NCBI GenBank assembly: GCA_037962975.1
Contig: CM075669.1
Location: 194,750,501 to 194,814,500 of the forward strand
From: Clitoria ternatea
Lineage: Eukaryota; Streptophyta; Magnoliopsida; Fabales; Fabaceae
Length of the DNA stretch: 64,000 nt
Direction of reading: 5' to 3'
The position numbers were made by a program, and so were the translations under genes. This document shows positions 12,241-24,000 of the stretch, in pieces; the first letter of the stretch is position 1; each line of letters starts with the position of its first letter. The notes under the pieces are model-generated. The model made no database searches. It was not told where the DNA came from and worked only from the letters and a program-made list of their open reading frames with translations.

Positions 12241-13789
12241 CATTGAGTCGGAAATCCCTCCACATAGCAGCCATGATGGCAAAGGAAGTTGAGTTGTTGG
12301 AGCGGTTCCGAGACATGAACTTGCATGTTGACACCCCTTCCTCTCAGAAAATGACAATCGGTACGTTGAGGATTGCCAATGAATTCTTAAAATCCGTGTA
12401 CGAACAGCAACAGGCGGACTCTCACCTAGCTGAAATGAAGGAAATTCAAGCCAAAGGAAAGGATTTATCCTTGGCAGAGGGGCCAGATGGGATCTTCCGG
12501 GTGAGAGACAGAATATACATACCGAGTGAAGGAAGATTGAGAAGAATGGTGCTTGATGAAGCCCACAAAAGCCTACTCAGTATTCACCCAGGAACCATGA
12601 AAATGTACCACGACTTGAGGAGACAGTTCTGGTGGCCCGGACTAAAGAGGGATGTGGCAGAGTACGTGGCCCGGTGTATCACTTGTCAGAAATCAAAGGT
12701 AGAGCACCAAAAACCGTACGGTGCAATGCAACCTCTAGAGATCCCCACATGGAAATGGGACTCGATTGCGATGGATTTCATCATGGGATTACCCAAAAAC
12801 CGAGCGGGCCATGATGCAATTTGGGTCATTGTTGACCGATTGACGAAGAGTGCACACTTCTTACCTGTAAATATGAAGTACCCATTGCATAAGTTGGCTA
12901 GGATTTACATTCAAGAAGTTATCCGACTGCATGGCATACCTACTTCCATCGTATCGGATAGGGACCCTAGGTTTACGTCCAGATTTTGGACCAGCATGCA
13001 TCAAGAATTAGGGACGAAGCTTTGGCTTAGTTCTGCCTACCACCCCAATCGGATGGACAATCCAAGCGAACAATTCAGAGTCTAGAAGATTTATTAAGGG
13101 CGTGTGTATTAGAGCATGGTGGGGACTGGGAGCAGTACCTTCCCTTGATCGAGTTTACGTACAATAACAGCCATCATCACAGCATTGGCATGGCACCTTA
13201 CGAGGCATTATATGGGCGTAGATGCCGAACCCTACTCTACTGGTCGGAAGTGGGTGAAAGTCTACTATTGGGACCAGACATCGTGAAGCAAACCACAGAA
13301 CGGATCCGAGTGATAAGGGAGAAGATGAAAGCATCACAAGACAGGCAGAAGAGCTACCATGACAAGCGCATCAAGCCATTGGAATTTTCAGTCGGAGATC
13401 GAGTGTTTCTGAGAACCTCTCCGAGTAAAGGAGTTGGACGAGCCTTAAAAAGTGGGAAGTTAAGCCCTCGATACATTGGACCTTACGAGGTGTTAGAACG
13501 GATTGGCCCCGTAGCATACCGCCTCGCATTACCAACTCACTTGTCCCGATTGCACAACGTATTTCACGTGTCTCAACTAAGGAAGTATTTGCATGACCCC
13601 AGCCACACGATGCCTGACGATGAGGTAGAGATCAAGGAAGACCTAACCACTGTGACTACACCGATTGGAATCGTGGACCGATCGGTAAAACGCTTAAGAA
13701 ACAAGAACGTAAGGCTGGTTAAGGTGGAGTGGCAGCAAGGCAAAACCACCTCCTGCACGTGGGAACGCAAAGACACCATGCGACAGTAG
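12241..13789 (+). pseudogene. Element B integrase and chromodomain-like C-terminus, frameshifted
   Basis: The zinc-binding region has a C-x2-C in CITCQKS, and the core has Asp in MDFIMGLPK and Asp in VSDRDPRF (about 12956). A one-base frameshift near 13047 falls just before the expected catalytic Glu region, and reading resumes in another frame from about 13050 to 13789. That second part includes the integrase C-terminus (GPYEVLERIGPVAYRL, LHNVFHVSQLRKY) and a short chromodomain-like tail (VKVEWQ ... TWERKDTMRQ). Chromodomains of this lineage steer integration to particular chromatin. A TAG at 13787 stops the frame just short of a usual YPELF-type ending. Confidence 0.88.
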
Positions 13790-13849
13790 TACCCCGAGTT
13801 GTTTACCTAGGTAAGTACCGACTGAATTTCGGGGACGAAATTCTTTTTC

Positions 13850-13862
13850 AGTGGGGGAGAAC
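13850..13862 (+). other. Element B polypurine tract
   Basis: AGTGGGGGAGAAC directly precedes the 3' LTR; this is the plus-strand primer of reverse transcription. Confidence 0.8.
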
Positions 13863-16489
13863 TGTAACATCCCAGTTTTGAAATTAAATGCCGAATGAAG
13901 AATAAACCATTAGGACTTGATTTCAACTAGAAATAACTGTTAATTACATTTAACTAAGTAGACTTAAGCCATTAAAATATGAAAATGGTGGTGGTCAGGG
14001 GATGGGGTGGAGTGCACGTGGCTGCTGGGCACACACTCTCCCATCCCACTCTTCTCTTACTGTGCGCATGTACATATATATATATATATAAAACGTGAGC
14101 CTTTGGTGAAAAACACACTTACTATTTCTTCAGACTCCCTCCTCCGTCACTTTATCCTCTACCTTCCTCTCTTCATCTCCATCTTTCTTCTCTTCTCTCA
14201 CTCTTCGCTCCTGGAGACCTTGGCTGCAGTACTGAAGAACGGACTACACTCCATCCCAGAATCAGGCGCAGAATACGACAAAGCCAAGGAAGACCGAACG
14301 AACCAGGAGAAAGACATCGGACCCAACGACAAGAAAGGAAAGGTTTTTGAGGTTCTTCTAAAAGGTAGGGGGCGCTTGCATGTCGAATGCATGGTCTAAG
14401 AATGGTACCGGATGAACATACTGCTGAGTGTGGGTGTGTGTATGTGTGCATGTATTCATAATTATTAAAACTGATGCATGATTTAAGATTCTGATAGTGA
14501 TCTTCGTGGCAATGGTGTAGCCTGTTAGTGGATGATAACGATGGATGATATGCATGGATCTATTTTCTTGTCACTATGAAAAATATGTATGTGCATGCTC
14601 TTAATTGGATTGCTCAATGTTGTTAGTCTGATGACCGATTGTAACATGCGCTGGTGTGATTGACTGAATGATTACGAGTAGTGTGGGAAATCCGTTCTTG
14701 CTTAATGACTACGGCGAAGGTGTTCGTGGCGTGATGATGTGTAATACTGAATGTGTTAGTTACATGAGTGAGAGTGGGGTGACCCATAGAAGGTCAAGAA
14801 CCCCAAGGGAAACGACTTCCAGTTACCAACCCTGGCTAGATCCCAATAGTGCTCGTGGTAGCCGTTGGAGCTAGAGAAGAGAGTCTCGAGACGCCGTGGG
14901 GAGGCCGGTGCCACCTGGTAAGAGCTGAGGGACGAGGGGCCAGAAGAAAAGGGGACCGTAACTGAGAGTCTTTACCCGAGTCGTATCCGCAGGCATGCAT
15001 ATAGAAATAAGGCCGATTGTGGTGGTGTATAAATTTATGTATGTATATGTGTATGATTTTGAATGCATGAATATATATATGGATATGGAATAAACTCTGT
15101 GTATTATGTGTGTCATGAATGTTGTATGAACTGTAAGAACTTGGTTACTTGAGAAAGGTGGAATGATAACAGGAGCGTGTACTAACACTGATACCGAGTC
15201 TGTGAGTATCATTTTACATGTAAAAGCTCACCCCTGCAGTGGCCATTTTCAGTGAATGTCTCTCGAGAGGAGGATCAGAAGCAGAGCTGGAATGCTGGGC
15301 GGAATGCTGATGCATTTGGAAGGCTTAATTAAGGCGTTGTTAGATTAAGCCCTGACTGGTTCATGTCGTATGTTAATGTTTTGGGATAAATAGGACTTTA
15401 TGGTCAAGGAGAAGTTCAATTTTTGTGTTGTAAATATTGACGTATACTCTTCTGTATATATATGGATGTATGGTTTTGTGTGTGTGATGTTATGTGCTAC
15501 CTTGTTTCATAATTGTGCTTTAATGGATACGCAGGGACAGTATGATTGAGCAGGTTATAGCCAAGTCTGAGTGAATTGAGAATTGCCTTAGGGAAAACTT
15601 ATGTCGGATACGTTGGGCGGAGTAGTACCCCGCCCGAAGTATGGGGACATTTCGCCCAAGCGAGAGGACTCACACTGGAGCGATGTAGTTGTTAGAATGG
15701 GACACCGTTCAATTATCTTTCCTATCCGTTGTGATGCTAACGCAATCCAGGCCCCGGTGTTGACCCCTGATTTGGGCGTTGTGGCTGAGTCCGCCCAGGC
15801 GTTGTCATAATTAGTTGAGTTGGGCGGAATAGGTTCAGATCCTTCCTTCCTCCACAATCTACTACCGCAAATGTACCCTGTAACTTCCCGTTTTTCCTGA
15901 GTGAAGTGCGAGTGTGAGGATTTACCTACTGAACCCTTGTTCGTATCCGATTGAGGTATTACCTTGTGTTTGTGTTGAAGAGGCGTTGTACTGACCTCGT
16001 TTAGGCGGTGTGAGACAAAGGTTGAGCGGGTCACCTTCGCCCTGGATTCCGCCCAGGATAAATATACCCCGCCTAGCCAGGTAGGATGATTCGAACTCCG
16101 CCCTTCCACCGAATGCTACGCGTGTGAATGTATTAACATCTTCCCTTTATCTATTTCCTCCTATTGAGTGACCAGTGTTACTCGAAGGGAAGCCTCCTTG
16201 TGAAATTCCCTCTATCCGCTGCTGCATTACCTTACTCCGCCTAGACGGTGTCAGACCCCGTCTAAGCGAACAAACGGTGTTGTGTAATCCGCCCTGGTGC
16301 TGGTGTGTTACGATAAACCCATTGAGCCGGCCCCAGTTTTAGCTTCTTTGTAGGTTGCTAAATGCGTGTGAATGCTCTTTATTCTTCCCTTGCCTGCTTC
16401 CCTCTATATCGAATAATACGTGACTGTTTTTGTGAAAAATTTTCTCATATTTCTGGAATTTATTAGTTGCAAAGAAATAAGGTGTTACA
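13863..16489 (+). repeat. Element B 3' LTR (2627 bp)
   Basis: This is the partner of 6507-9131, about 99% identical by eye. The main length difference is in the TA run. The downstream end is the outer end of the element and abuts the ATATG duplication. Confidence 0.95.
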
Positions 16490-16494
16490 ATATG
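16490..16494. other. Target-site duplication ATATG, right of element B
   Basis: ATATG directly follows the terminal GTTACA and matches 6502-6506. Confidence 0.9.
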
Positions 16495-16896
16495 GATATG
16501 TCTCCACCGATTTTTGGCCTTTCATGGTGAGTGGGATGGCCCTTGTGGCTGAGTGGAGTGCCCATTATTGGGTCCAAGTGGAGTGGTTGGTCAAAGTGGA
16601 GGTGGAGACCACGTAGCACTGACGCTACGCGTGGCTGTGATGCGTAGCATCAGCATCAAAAATAGCTGTTGATGCTACGCGTGGGGTGAGGCTACGCGTC
16701 AGCTCCTCCAGTGTAATTTTCTCTTGATTTCTTAACTTTTTCACTGCAAAACTAGAGAAAATTGATCAAGGGTAGATTATTTCCAACAACATCCATTTAT
16801 TGAATTTAAATCCTAATTTTCTAACAAATTAAACTAATTTTTATAATTTTTATGAAATTTTTATTCAAGCTTTTATTGAAAATTTGAGGACTAACA
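16495..16896 (-). repeat. Element A 5' LTR, distal U3 portion
   Basis: This is the continuation of the LTR after the ATATG duplication. On the minus strand it begins TGTTAGTCC at 16896. It carries several copies of the TGACGC/ACGCGTCA-type motif between about 16617 and 16702. Joining 5352-6506 with 16495-16896 gives one LTR with TG...CA ends, which shows that B inserted into a finished A copy. Confidence 0.85.
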
Positions 16897-17029
16897 ACCG
16901 CTCTTATTTTATTGGAACTCCAGATATACAGACTGGATACTCGTAGAACCGGTATTCAATCCTATTTGATCTTTGACTTTTGTGACTGGCCCTACACCGA
17001 ATCTATTGACCCCGGTTAAGGACAGATCA
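16897..17029 (+). repeat. 3' end fragment of an LTR of the 31938-32739 family
   Basis: The stretch GACTGGCCCTACACCGAATC ... ACCCCGGTTAAGGACAGATCA parallels the end of the solo LTR at 32691-32739 (GACTGGTTCCCACACTGG ... ACCCCGGTTCAGACCAGTTCA). Identity is only moderate. If correct, element A inserted into this older LTR and the missing part lies left of the window. Confidence 0.45.
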
Positions 17030-18600
17030 GATACTTTTATGCTCAAGTCAGTACAATATCTAATACCGAAGCTTGAGCATTTAGGGTATTTGAACGTTAC
17101 CTCAAGTGTGATAAATAAGTGATATTTATATAGTTGGGTGATGACTCTGTCATACGTGACCTGTGTCCATACTTTGCTAGTAAAGTGTGAGGAAAGCTAA
17201 TACGGTCTCAGATATTCCAAACACAATTATAGGTATTAATCGGTGTGCCCTTAGCATGTTCCCTAGCCTATGCTTAATACATGATCATATTGTTATCTGG
17301 TATTGAGGGTTTATATAGGGACAATGTTGCATAAGTCAAGTTGGTAACCGTATGGAGAATTATCATGTTGGTGTTGTATTAGGCCACATTGGGTATACCC
17401 TTCTAGCTATTAGTATGCCCTCCTTGGTATATGGGTCGGTATCATATCCAGATCAATACTCATTATTCCATATTATGAGATCTAGAGGAACAAGTTGAAT
17501 ATAAAAAACATTACGAACAAAGAATGCGCGAAACATTTTTTAAATATGATTGGTCGATTCTAAATACATAATATTATAGTAATTTTTATATTAGGGTAAT
17601 TTGTTTAGCATTCCATCAACAACCTTTACTCTAAAGCATGAACATTGCATCACTAGGTTTTATATCATTATGGGGAAGAAGAATTGTGTGAAGAAGAATG
17701 AAAAACAAAACCTAAATATTAATTTAAGAAAGAGGAAAATTTGTATAATCTAAGATAAAAGGTTATTTTAGACATTATATATTAAAAATCCTAAATATTG
17801 GTGGAAATAACATAAATAATGATGTTAATGTAGTCTGTCTTTATTATGTCATTAAAAATGTTAGGTCAACCCAAAGAATATTTTGACATTACATGTATTA
17901 ATTTACTTGATTTCGATGGGTGTCATGATGAGACAAATGATTGTCATAGACATAAACACGTGTTAAAAAAAGATAAACTTGTAGACATAGATGACTAAAA
18001 CCTTTAAACCAAAAAATATTTTAATAATCTTATTTAGTACATGTTAATCTTATTCTTATCCTAAAAAATATGAGATTTAATGACTTCCGTGTATTCTATT
18101 TTTTAAAATAATTTTTACAATGAACTTATTTGGACTTTGGGAATAAAAATTTTAAAATCTCTAATAAAATAATGCTAATTGATAGAGAAAAGATTCAATT
18201 CAAGGTTAAATATCTAAACCAATCCATTACCTATTCATATTTTACTTATATTATCATAGATTACTTTGTATTTGCATTGTATCATGCCTAGTTATATAGT
18301 ATTAGGTGTATTCTTCATGTTAGGCCTAGACAAACTAATATAACTTTACTACTACCTTCAATTTTAAATATAAATAAATATACCTAATTTTACACATATT
18401 AAGAATAATAGTTGGAAGTAGTTATTTGTATTAATTTTATCACATATTTGATTTAGTTTCCAAAAAACCTTAATATCATTCGTTACCTAAAGAATTAGTG
18501 ACCTTGAAAATATATACAAGGAGGATATATTTGGTAAACAAACATTTAATGACATTGATAAAGTATAATTTTATTCATATTAAGGGACCAAAAAACTCCA
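17030..18600. other. Unassigned AT-rich stretch
   Basis: No coding frame of note and no LTR ends. The first 450 bases have moderate GC and read like LTR or leader sequence of the preceding fragment's element; from about 17480 the sequence is AT-rich and unremarkable. Confidence 0.5.
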
Positions 18601-19055
18601 CTAAAAGTTGTTTATATTTACAACTGGAAGTATTAACCCAATTTCAAAAGGTATTAACCTAAAACTCGCACCGTATTAACCATTCTGAACTTGACTGTTT
18701 TGAAAATTTTAAAATCGTTCAAAATATTTACAAATAGTTTTAAGACATCCAATTTTGAACTTTGGACTCTAGGAGCCTAACTTAGCTAATGGAATAGGCC
18801 CATGGTTGGTACATTTTGATAAAGACATGCACTTAACCTAATTTTAAACACTTTTAACCTTATATATGAGCTGTATTAACCCCTCCGAAATTGGTTGTTT
18901 TGAGAATTTTAAAATGGTTTGAAATATTTAAAAATAATTTTAAAGACATCCTATTTTGAACTTTAGACTCTTGGAGCCAACTCATTCAATGTAATAGGCT
19001 CATGGATGGTACATGGTGATAAAGACATGCACTTAACCCATTTTTAAATAGTGTT
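18600..19055. repeat. Degenerate tandem repeat (about 200-bp unit), first block
   Basis: Two units are visible here; the marker GAACTTTGGACTC or its variant recurs at 18757 and 18958 (period 201). Other shared words are AAATATTTAAAAATA, CATCCTATTTTGAAC, GGAGCC, TGGTACATGGTGATAAAGAC and TGCACTTAACCC. The block is cut at 19055 by element H and resumes at 31434. Confidence 0.8.
19051..19055. other. Target-site duplication GTGTT, left of element H
   Basis: GTGTT precedes the LTR start TGTGTTTG and matches 31429-31433. Confidence 0.85.
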
Positions 19056-20873
19056 TGTGTTTGAAAATTGTTTCAGGATTTTGATAATGACAAAGTAAAC
19101 AAATTGAAGAATCATGACATGACAAATAAAGTTCATGAAGACTCAAAATGCCAAAGACATATGCATAAACTTCTGGGAAGTTTAAAATAAAGAAGTACAA
19201 AGAGTCTACAATGAATCAAAGACCAGACTTGAGCTTTATGCATAAGATAATCAATTACATGATGAAGCTAATCGATTACAGAGCTGTGAAATAGAAAATA
19301 AAATGTATCAGGTATATGTGCTAATCGATTATAGCACTGGGATAATCGATTTCTGGAATGCACCTAATCGATTACAGCAAGGAGGATAATCGATTACAAT
19401 GTTACAACAAATGGTATAATGTATTAGGTATTTTGCCTAATCGATTACAAGGCTAGGATAATCGATTACATTGGTTCTATTTGACTCATAATCGATTACA
19501 ACATGAACATAATCGATTATAGTGCTGCGTACAGGAATTAAATGCATCAGGTATAATGCATAATCGACTACAAGGGTATGCTAATCAATTACATTGACTC
19601 TATCTGGCCACTAATCGATTACAAGAAAAAACCTAATCGATTACACAACTACTAGACACTTAAAATAATGGATTACAACGAAGTAATTGATTACAGATCG
19701 AGGCGTAATCAATTACCTAAGTGCCAGAATATGGGGAAATGTTTTTAAAGTGCAAATCCAGCTCACTTCTCCATTCCCAATCATGTGCCAATGCTGTGCA
19801 ACAGCTCTGAACCTCCATGGCTCCTCTCCAAGGCCTATAAATAGAGCTCAAATTCAAGCAAGTGACACAAGAACAAGGAGTCATCAATCAAAGCAATATA
19901 TTGTGCTTAGTGAGTCTCTTTCTCTTGTAGTTTCAGGTTCTGAAACTTAGGTTCTAAATTTGCATATCCTCTCTTGTTGAGAGTTAGAATTTGAGAGAGC
20001 CTTTCAATTGTATATCTACTCTATTGAGAGAGTTATTTTCTAGTAAACACAAACACCAAACACAAAGCTTCACTCTAGTTTTGAGTGGTCACAGAGGTTG
20101 GGGTTCAACCTTTAGGTATTGAGAGTTTGAGAGATTGGGTGGGGTGCCCTTGTGCTAGTGGGGATTGAGTTCTTGAGTGTGGGACACTAGGAAGTTGCAA
20201 TTGCTCATAGCTTGTATCTCTAAACTTCAATAGTGGAAATCCTTCAAGTGGGTTGCTTGAAGGCGAGATGTACACCAGGTTGGTGAAACTCGTTAAATTG
20301 GTTTGCATTTCTCTCTACCTTGAACTCTTTATACAACTACGTATATAAACTATTTGCTAAAATGCCTGAGCTGAATGTTTGGATTAAAGTTGTTGTTCAA
20401 GTAGAAACTTAACTCTGCATGCCAAGTGTTTGATAATTTGCTTGAATCAATATTCGGTGAAGTTCTTAATAACTGGAATTTGCTATAACTTGCCAAGTAT
20501 CTAGAACATTGTTTGCTATCAAATCTTGTGTGATACTTACTTGATTGCTATCACTTATCTCATGCACACAAGCTGTTTGATAAATTGAATTAGCTGAATC
20601 TTTATAGGAAACATCATATTATCGATGAAACAAATCTAAGCACACCAAGTGTTTGATGAATTGCCGAAACCAATAACTTGCCTTGTTTATCACACATAAG
20701 GCTGAATATTGTCACTACACATCAAGTGTTTCATAGTGTGATATGTGCATAAAAGTTATTGTCTCTTCATCATTGCATTATTTGTATATTACTAACCATT
20801 TTCAAGGGGATTCCGTGAAAGTTTGAAACACTCAATTCACCCCCCCTCTTGAGTGTTGAGGCCTTGGCTAACA
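19056..20873 (+). repeat. Element H 5' LTR (1818 bp)
   Basis: It runs from TGTGTTTGAAAATTG to GGCTAACA. It has the AATCGATTA array at 19243-19718 and a TATA box CTATAAATAG at 19835-19844, placing the array immediately upstream of the promoter core, in U3. Confidence 0.92.
19243..19718. repeat. Array of AATCGATTA palindromes in the 5' LTR of H
   Basis: About 17 copies of (A/C)TAATCGATTACA or one-base variants are spread over 475 bases, 20-50 bases apart, with unrelated spacers. About ten have an exact AATCGATTA core. The TATA box follows 115 bases downstream. Confidence 0.9.
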
Positions 20874-20875
20874 AG

Positions 20876-20887
20876 TGGTATCAGAGC
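20876..20887 (+). other. Element H primer-binding site
   Basis: TGGTATCAGAGC two bases after the 5' LTR, continuing TTG; initiator Met-tRNA type. Confidence 0.88.
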
Positions 20888-20928
20888 TTGATTCTTGCCA
20901 AAAGGCTTAACAGCTGCAGGAGATCAAG

Positions 20929-21003
20929 ATGGCCTCCACTTCATATGATGCATTTCCAGAAAATGGTGCATTAAATAGACCTCCAATCTTCAATGGCAAA
21001 GAC
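20929..21003 (+). pseudogene. Element H gag, N-terminal part before the insertion
   Basis: The frame starts with ATG at 20929 (MASTSYDAFPENG) and reads to FNGKD, where the solo LTR at 21004 interrupts it. It continues at 25434. RPPIFNGKDY is the usual start of the copia gag (UBN2/DUF4219-type) domain. Confidence 0.8.
20999..21003. other. Target-site duplication AAGAC, left of LTR-D1
   Basis: AAGAC is repeated at 25434-25438. Both copies lie in gag coding sequence of element H. Confidence 0.88.
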
Positions 21004-24000
21004 TGTAACATCCCATAAATTTGAGTAAAATTAATTAATTGGAGTAAATAAATATAAAAATTATAGAAAATAATTATTTGATGCCCTATACATGTCGAAA
21101 ATTAATTATGGACCCTTTGAGTTAATACGACGAATACGGCGATTACTGTCGTCGTTTAATTGACGAACACGTACGAGCAAAATATAGAGACGGGCCCAAC
21201 GGGCCGGGAAACATTAGATAAATATTGGGAATGAATATTTATGTCCCAAAGATGAGCTAAAATTAATTTAAGCGTTCCCAGAATTTATTATGAATTATTT
21301 GGGATTTATCGACGTCGTTTAATGTCGGAAATGACAGATTTTGGCAACGGGCCTCAATTGGGCCTCAAAAATTCACTAACCCAAAAATAATTATTGAGTA
21401 TTGGAAAACACTCAAATAAATATTTTAAACCCAAAAATAAACCCGAAAAAATTTATAGGTAATTAATTAGACGTAAAAGGGGCCCTGGGCGGCCAAAACG
21501 CTTCATTTTTGAGCCAAACACGCAACGATTTTTCCCGTACACCTTGGGCTGCATGCTTTAAGCATCACGAGCTGTCCTAAATCTGAATCTTAAGGCCCAA
21601 ATCTGATTTTGCCAAAAATTTGGGCCTTAGAGTCAAAAATTTTAAGTGAAGGGCAAAAAGGTAATTTTGTACATAGGACAAATGGACTTCCTTCTTCCCC
21701 TCTGTATTTTTCACGAATAGCACTCCCTTTCTCTCCCTATTTCATGTGAAAACAAGCCATGGGTGCCTCTCTTCATTTCCAAAACAAGTCTCACAAAATC
21801 CACTTGAAAAACTTGAAATTTCTTGAAGAAAATGGTGATTTTTAAGGTTAGAACCTTGAACCCCTTCCTTTCTCTTCTTCTTTTTCTTGTTTCCTTGCAT
21901 TAACATCTCCTTCTTCATACCTCCATGGCTGTCTAAAATTTCCATTGGCATTCCCTTAGATTTTCGAAATTCTAAGGCAAAAGAGGACTTGATTGTGATC
22001 TTTGGAAGTCATTAAAGGCACTGGAACCATTTTCCCCAAATTTCACCAACTCTTGAATTTTAGGGTTTCACCATAATTGGGGTAAGTCCTTGAACCCTTA
22101 ATGATTCTTAAATTGATGGCATAATATGGTTAGAAATGATGTTATTAGTATTAGAATTATTAAATTTTGCATGTAGAACAAAAACCCTAGGTTAGGAGAC
22201 TATTGGGAAATTATTGTTGTTGTTGTTGGATAATTGTTTTTATGACTTGGATTTGATATGAATTAATTGTTGAATGAGAATAATTATTGATGGAATGAAT
22301 GGATTGGTTTTGGAATGTATTAGGTGAAAAGCTAAAATTTGATGCTTACTTTAATTAGTGGAAAATTTGTAATTAGGAGACTTAAATTATTGTGGATGAT
22401 TTTATAATGATTGTGAGGCCTAAATTAGTGTATTGGAATAAATTGGTGATGTTAGATTGAAGAATGAAGAATTGAGTTAGTATAGAAGCTTTATGAGTGA
22501 ATTAGAAGTAGTAAAAGTGTTATGAGTGATTTTAGATACCTTGGCTTTGTTGGTATGCTAATGGAACAATATGAAAGATGGTTTAGAGATTAGAATCAAT
22601 GTTAGGAGATTTAAGTAGAAAAAGTATAGTGTTAAGGAAAAATTAAATTAGGAACTTGAACTAATAAAATAAAATTGATGGATTGTTAGCTTAGGGAGCT
22701 TCATGAAAGTGCATTAGGCATAAATATATAAAAGGGAATGTTAATTGAAATTAAAGAGTGTGAATGTATGTGATTGACAATTTTGACATAATGGTGAATT
22801 AAACAAGTTTAGGTCATAGTTAGGGTACAAAAATGATTATGGTATTAGAAATGTTAATTGTGTCTAAAAATGAGTTAGTGGAGGTATTATGGTATTTATT
22901 AGTGGTTGGAAACAACTATGATGGAAAGAGTGTGAAGTTGATCTCTAATAGGTAAAGGAAGCATGAAGTTGTGAATTATGGGTAAATAGGACAAGTGTAG
23001 GGATTATGCTCGTAGTGAAGCCACATTCATGAAATTTAACTAGTAGGTTAGTGAGGAAAAAGTAACTTGTTAGTGAGAAAAGAATTGACATCTAGGTGAT
23101 AATGGGTAAGGTTTATGTCTTAGGTAAATGATAGGTACAAAAATCACTTAGGATGATTTGCCTTAGCATGGAAACCATTACTAAGATAATTGGGACATTT
23201 AAGAAGTAAAGGAATCAATTAGCTAAATTGTTAGTAGAGAAAGACTTGTCACTTTTTAGGGATATGAAACACTATAAATAATTATAATGACTTAGAAAGT
23301 TACTTAGAAAACTTATGAAGCTTAATAACTAATCTTTGGGCTTTTGGCTAATTCCAAACCATGGTTATAATTCTTTAAGATGTTGGAAAAATGTATGAGT
23401 GATGACTTTAATTTTAAATTTCAAAGAGGAGAATGGTTTAAATCTAATGTGACCTTGTATATATATAAATATGAACTTATAGAAGAGAAATGGTGATTAA
23501 CATCAAAAGTGTAGTGTGGTGTTTGATATAGCTTTATGCATATTAATGTAGGCTTTGACCGTTTCGGTGAAGTGGGACCATCCAACTCTTCCAACCCCAC
23601 GGAATACTTCTCTTAAGGTAGGAGAGGAGTTTATTTTCTAAATGCATGACCTTAGTGTTGATAATGTATGTATGTGTGATGTATAATTGCATATTGGCCT
23701 TGGTTGATTCTATTATTGTTATGTGTGACAAGTGTGTAAAGTAGGACTCTTGAATGACATTGGTGATAAATTGATGATTATGGTGGTGATACACTTTGAT
23801 GTGCCCTTTTGGCTTATATATGATAATGAAGTGGGATTATGTGAGAAATTGAGACCATTATGTGTACTTCATGCATCTTGTGACATGCATAACATATCTC
23901 ATGTGTGACAAATAATGATCTTGCGTTGATCTTGAGAATAACAACCTTGCATTGGTTGATTTTATAAACGACTATATGTGGTCGTAGTGAATACCATGTG

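Larger units (their letters stand above)
6507..16489 (+). mobile_element. Element B: complete Tekay-like Ty3/gypsy chromovirus
   Basis: The element has 5' LTR 6507-9131, primer site 9135-9146, gag-pol 9414-13789, polypurine tract about 13850-13862 and 3' LTR 13863-16489. It is flanked by a perfect 5-bp TSD ATATG (6502-6506 and 16490-16494). It lies inside the 5' LTR of element A in opposite orientation. Large LTRs starting TGTAACATCCC, the Met-tRNA primer site and a C-terminal chromodomain-like region point to the Tekay (Del) lineage. By eye about 27 substitutions separate the two LTRs over about 2.6 kb (near 1%), almost all transitions, so the insertion is young. Stops and one frameshift make it non-autonomous now. 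Confidence 0.95.
1..16896 (-). mobile_element. Element A: Athila-type Ty3/gypsy retrotransposon, partial, hosting element B
   Basis: Read on the minus strand, the element starts with its 5' LTR at 16896, then primer-binding site, gag, protease, RT/RNase H and integrase. It leaves the window at position 1 still within or just past integrase, so its 3' part and 3' LTR are not visible. The Asp-tRNA-type primer site (TGGCGCCGTCGCC) and the gag and RT families identify the Athila lineage. Element B (6507-16489) sits inside the 5' LTR. The coding frame holds five stops (near 5006, 4115, 3857, 2937 and 1491) and one frameshift after 3857, so the copy is inactive. The base pair after the LTR (accgc, 16897-16901) should be one half of the TSD; the other half lies outside. 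Confidence 0.9.

Noticed and set aside
19243..19718. Regularly repeated short sequences that could suggest a CRISPR array.
   Set aside because: The repeats are 9-12 bases, spacing is irregular, the sequence is plant LTR DNA and there are no cas genes.
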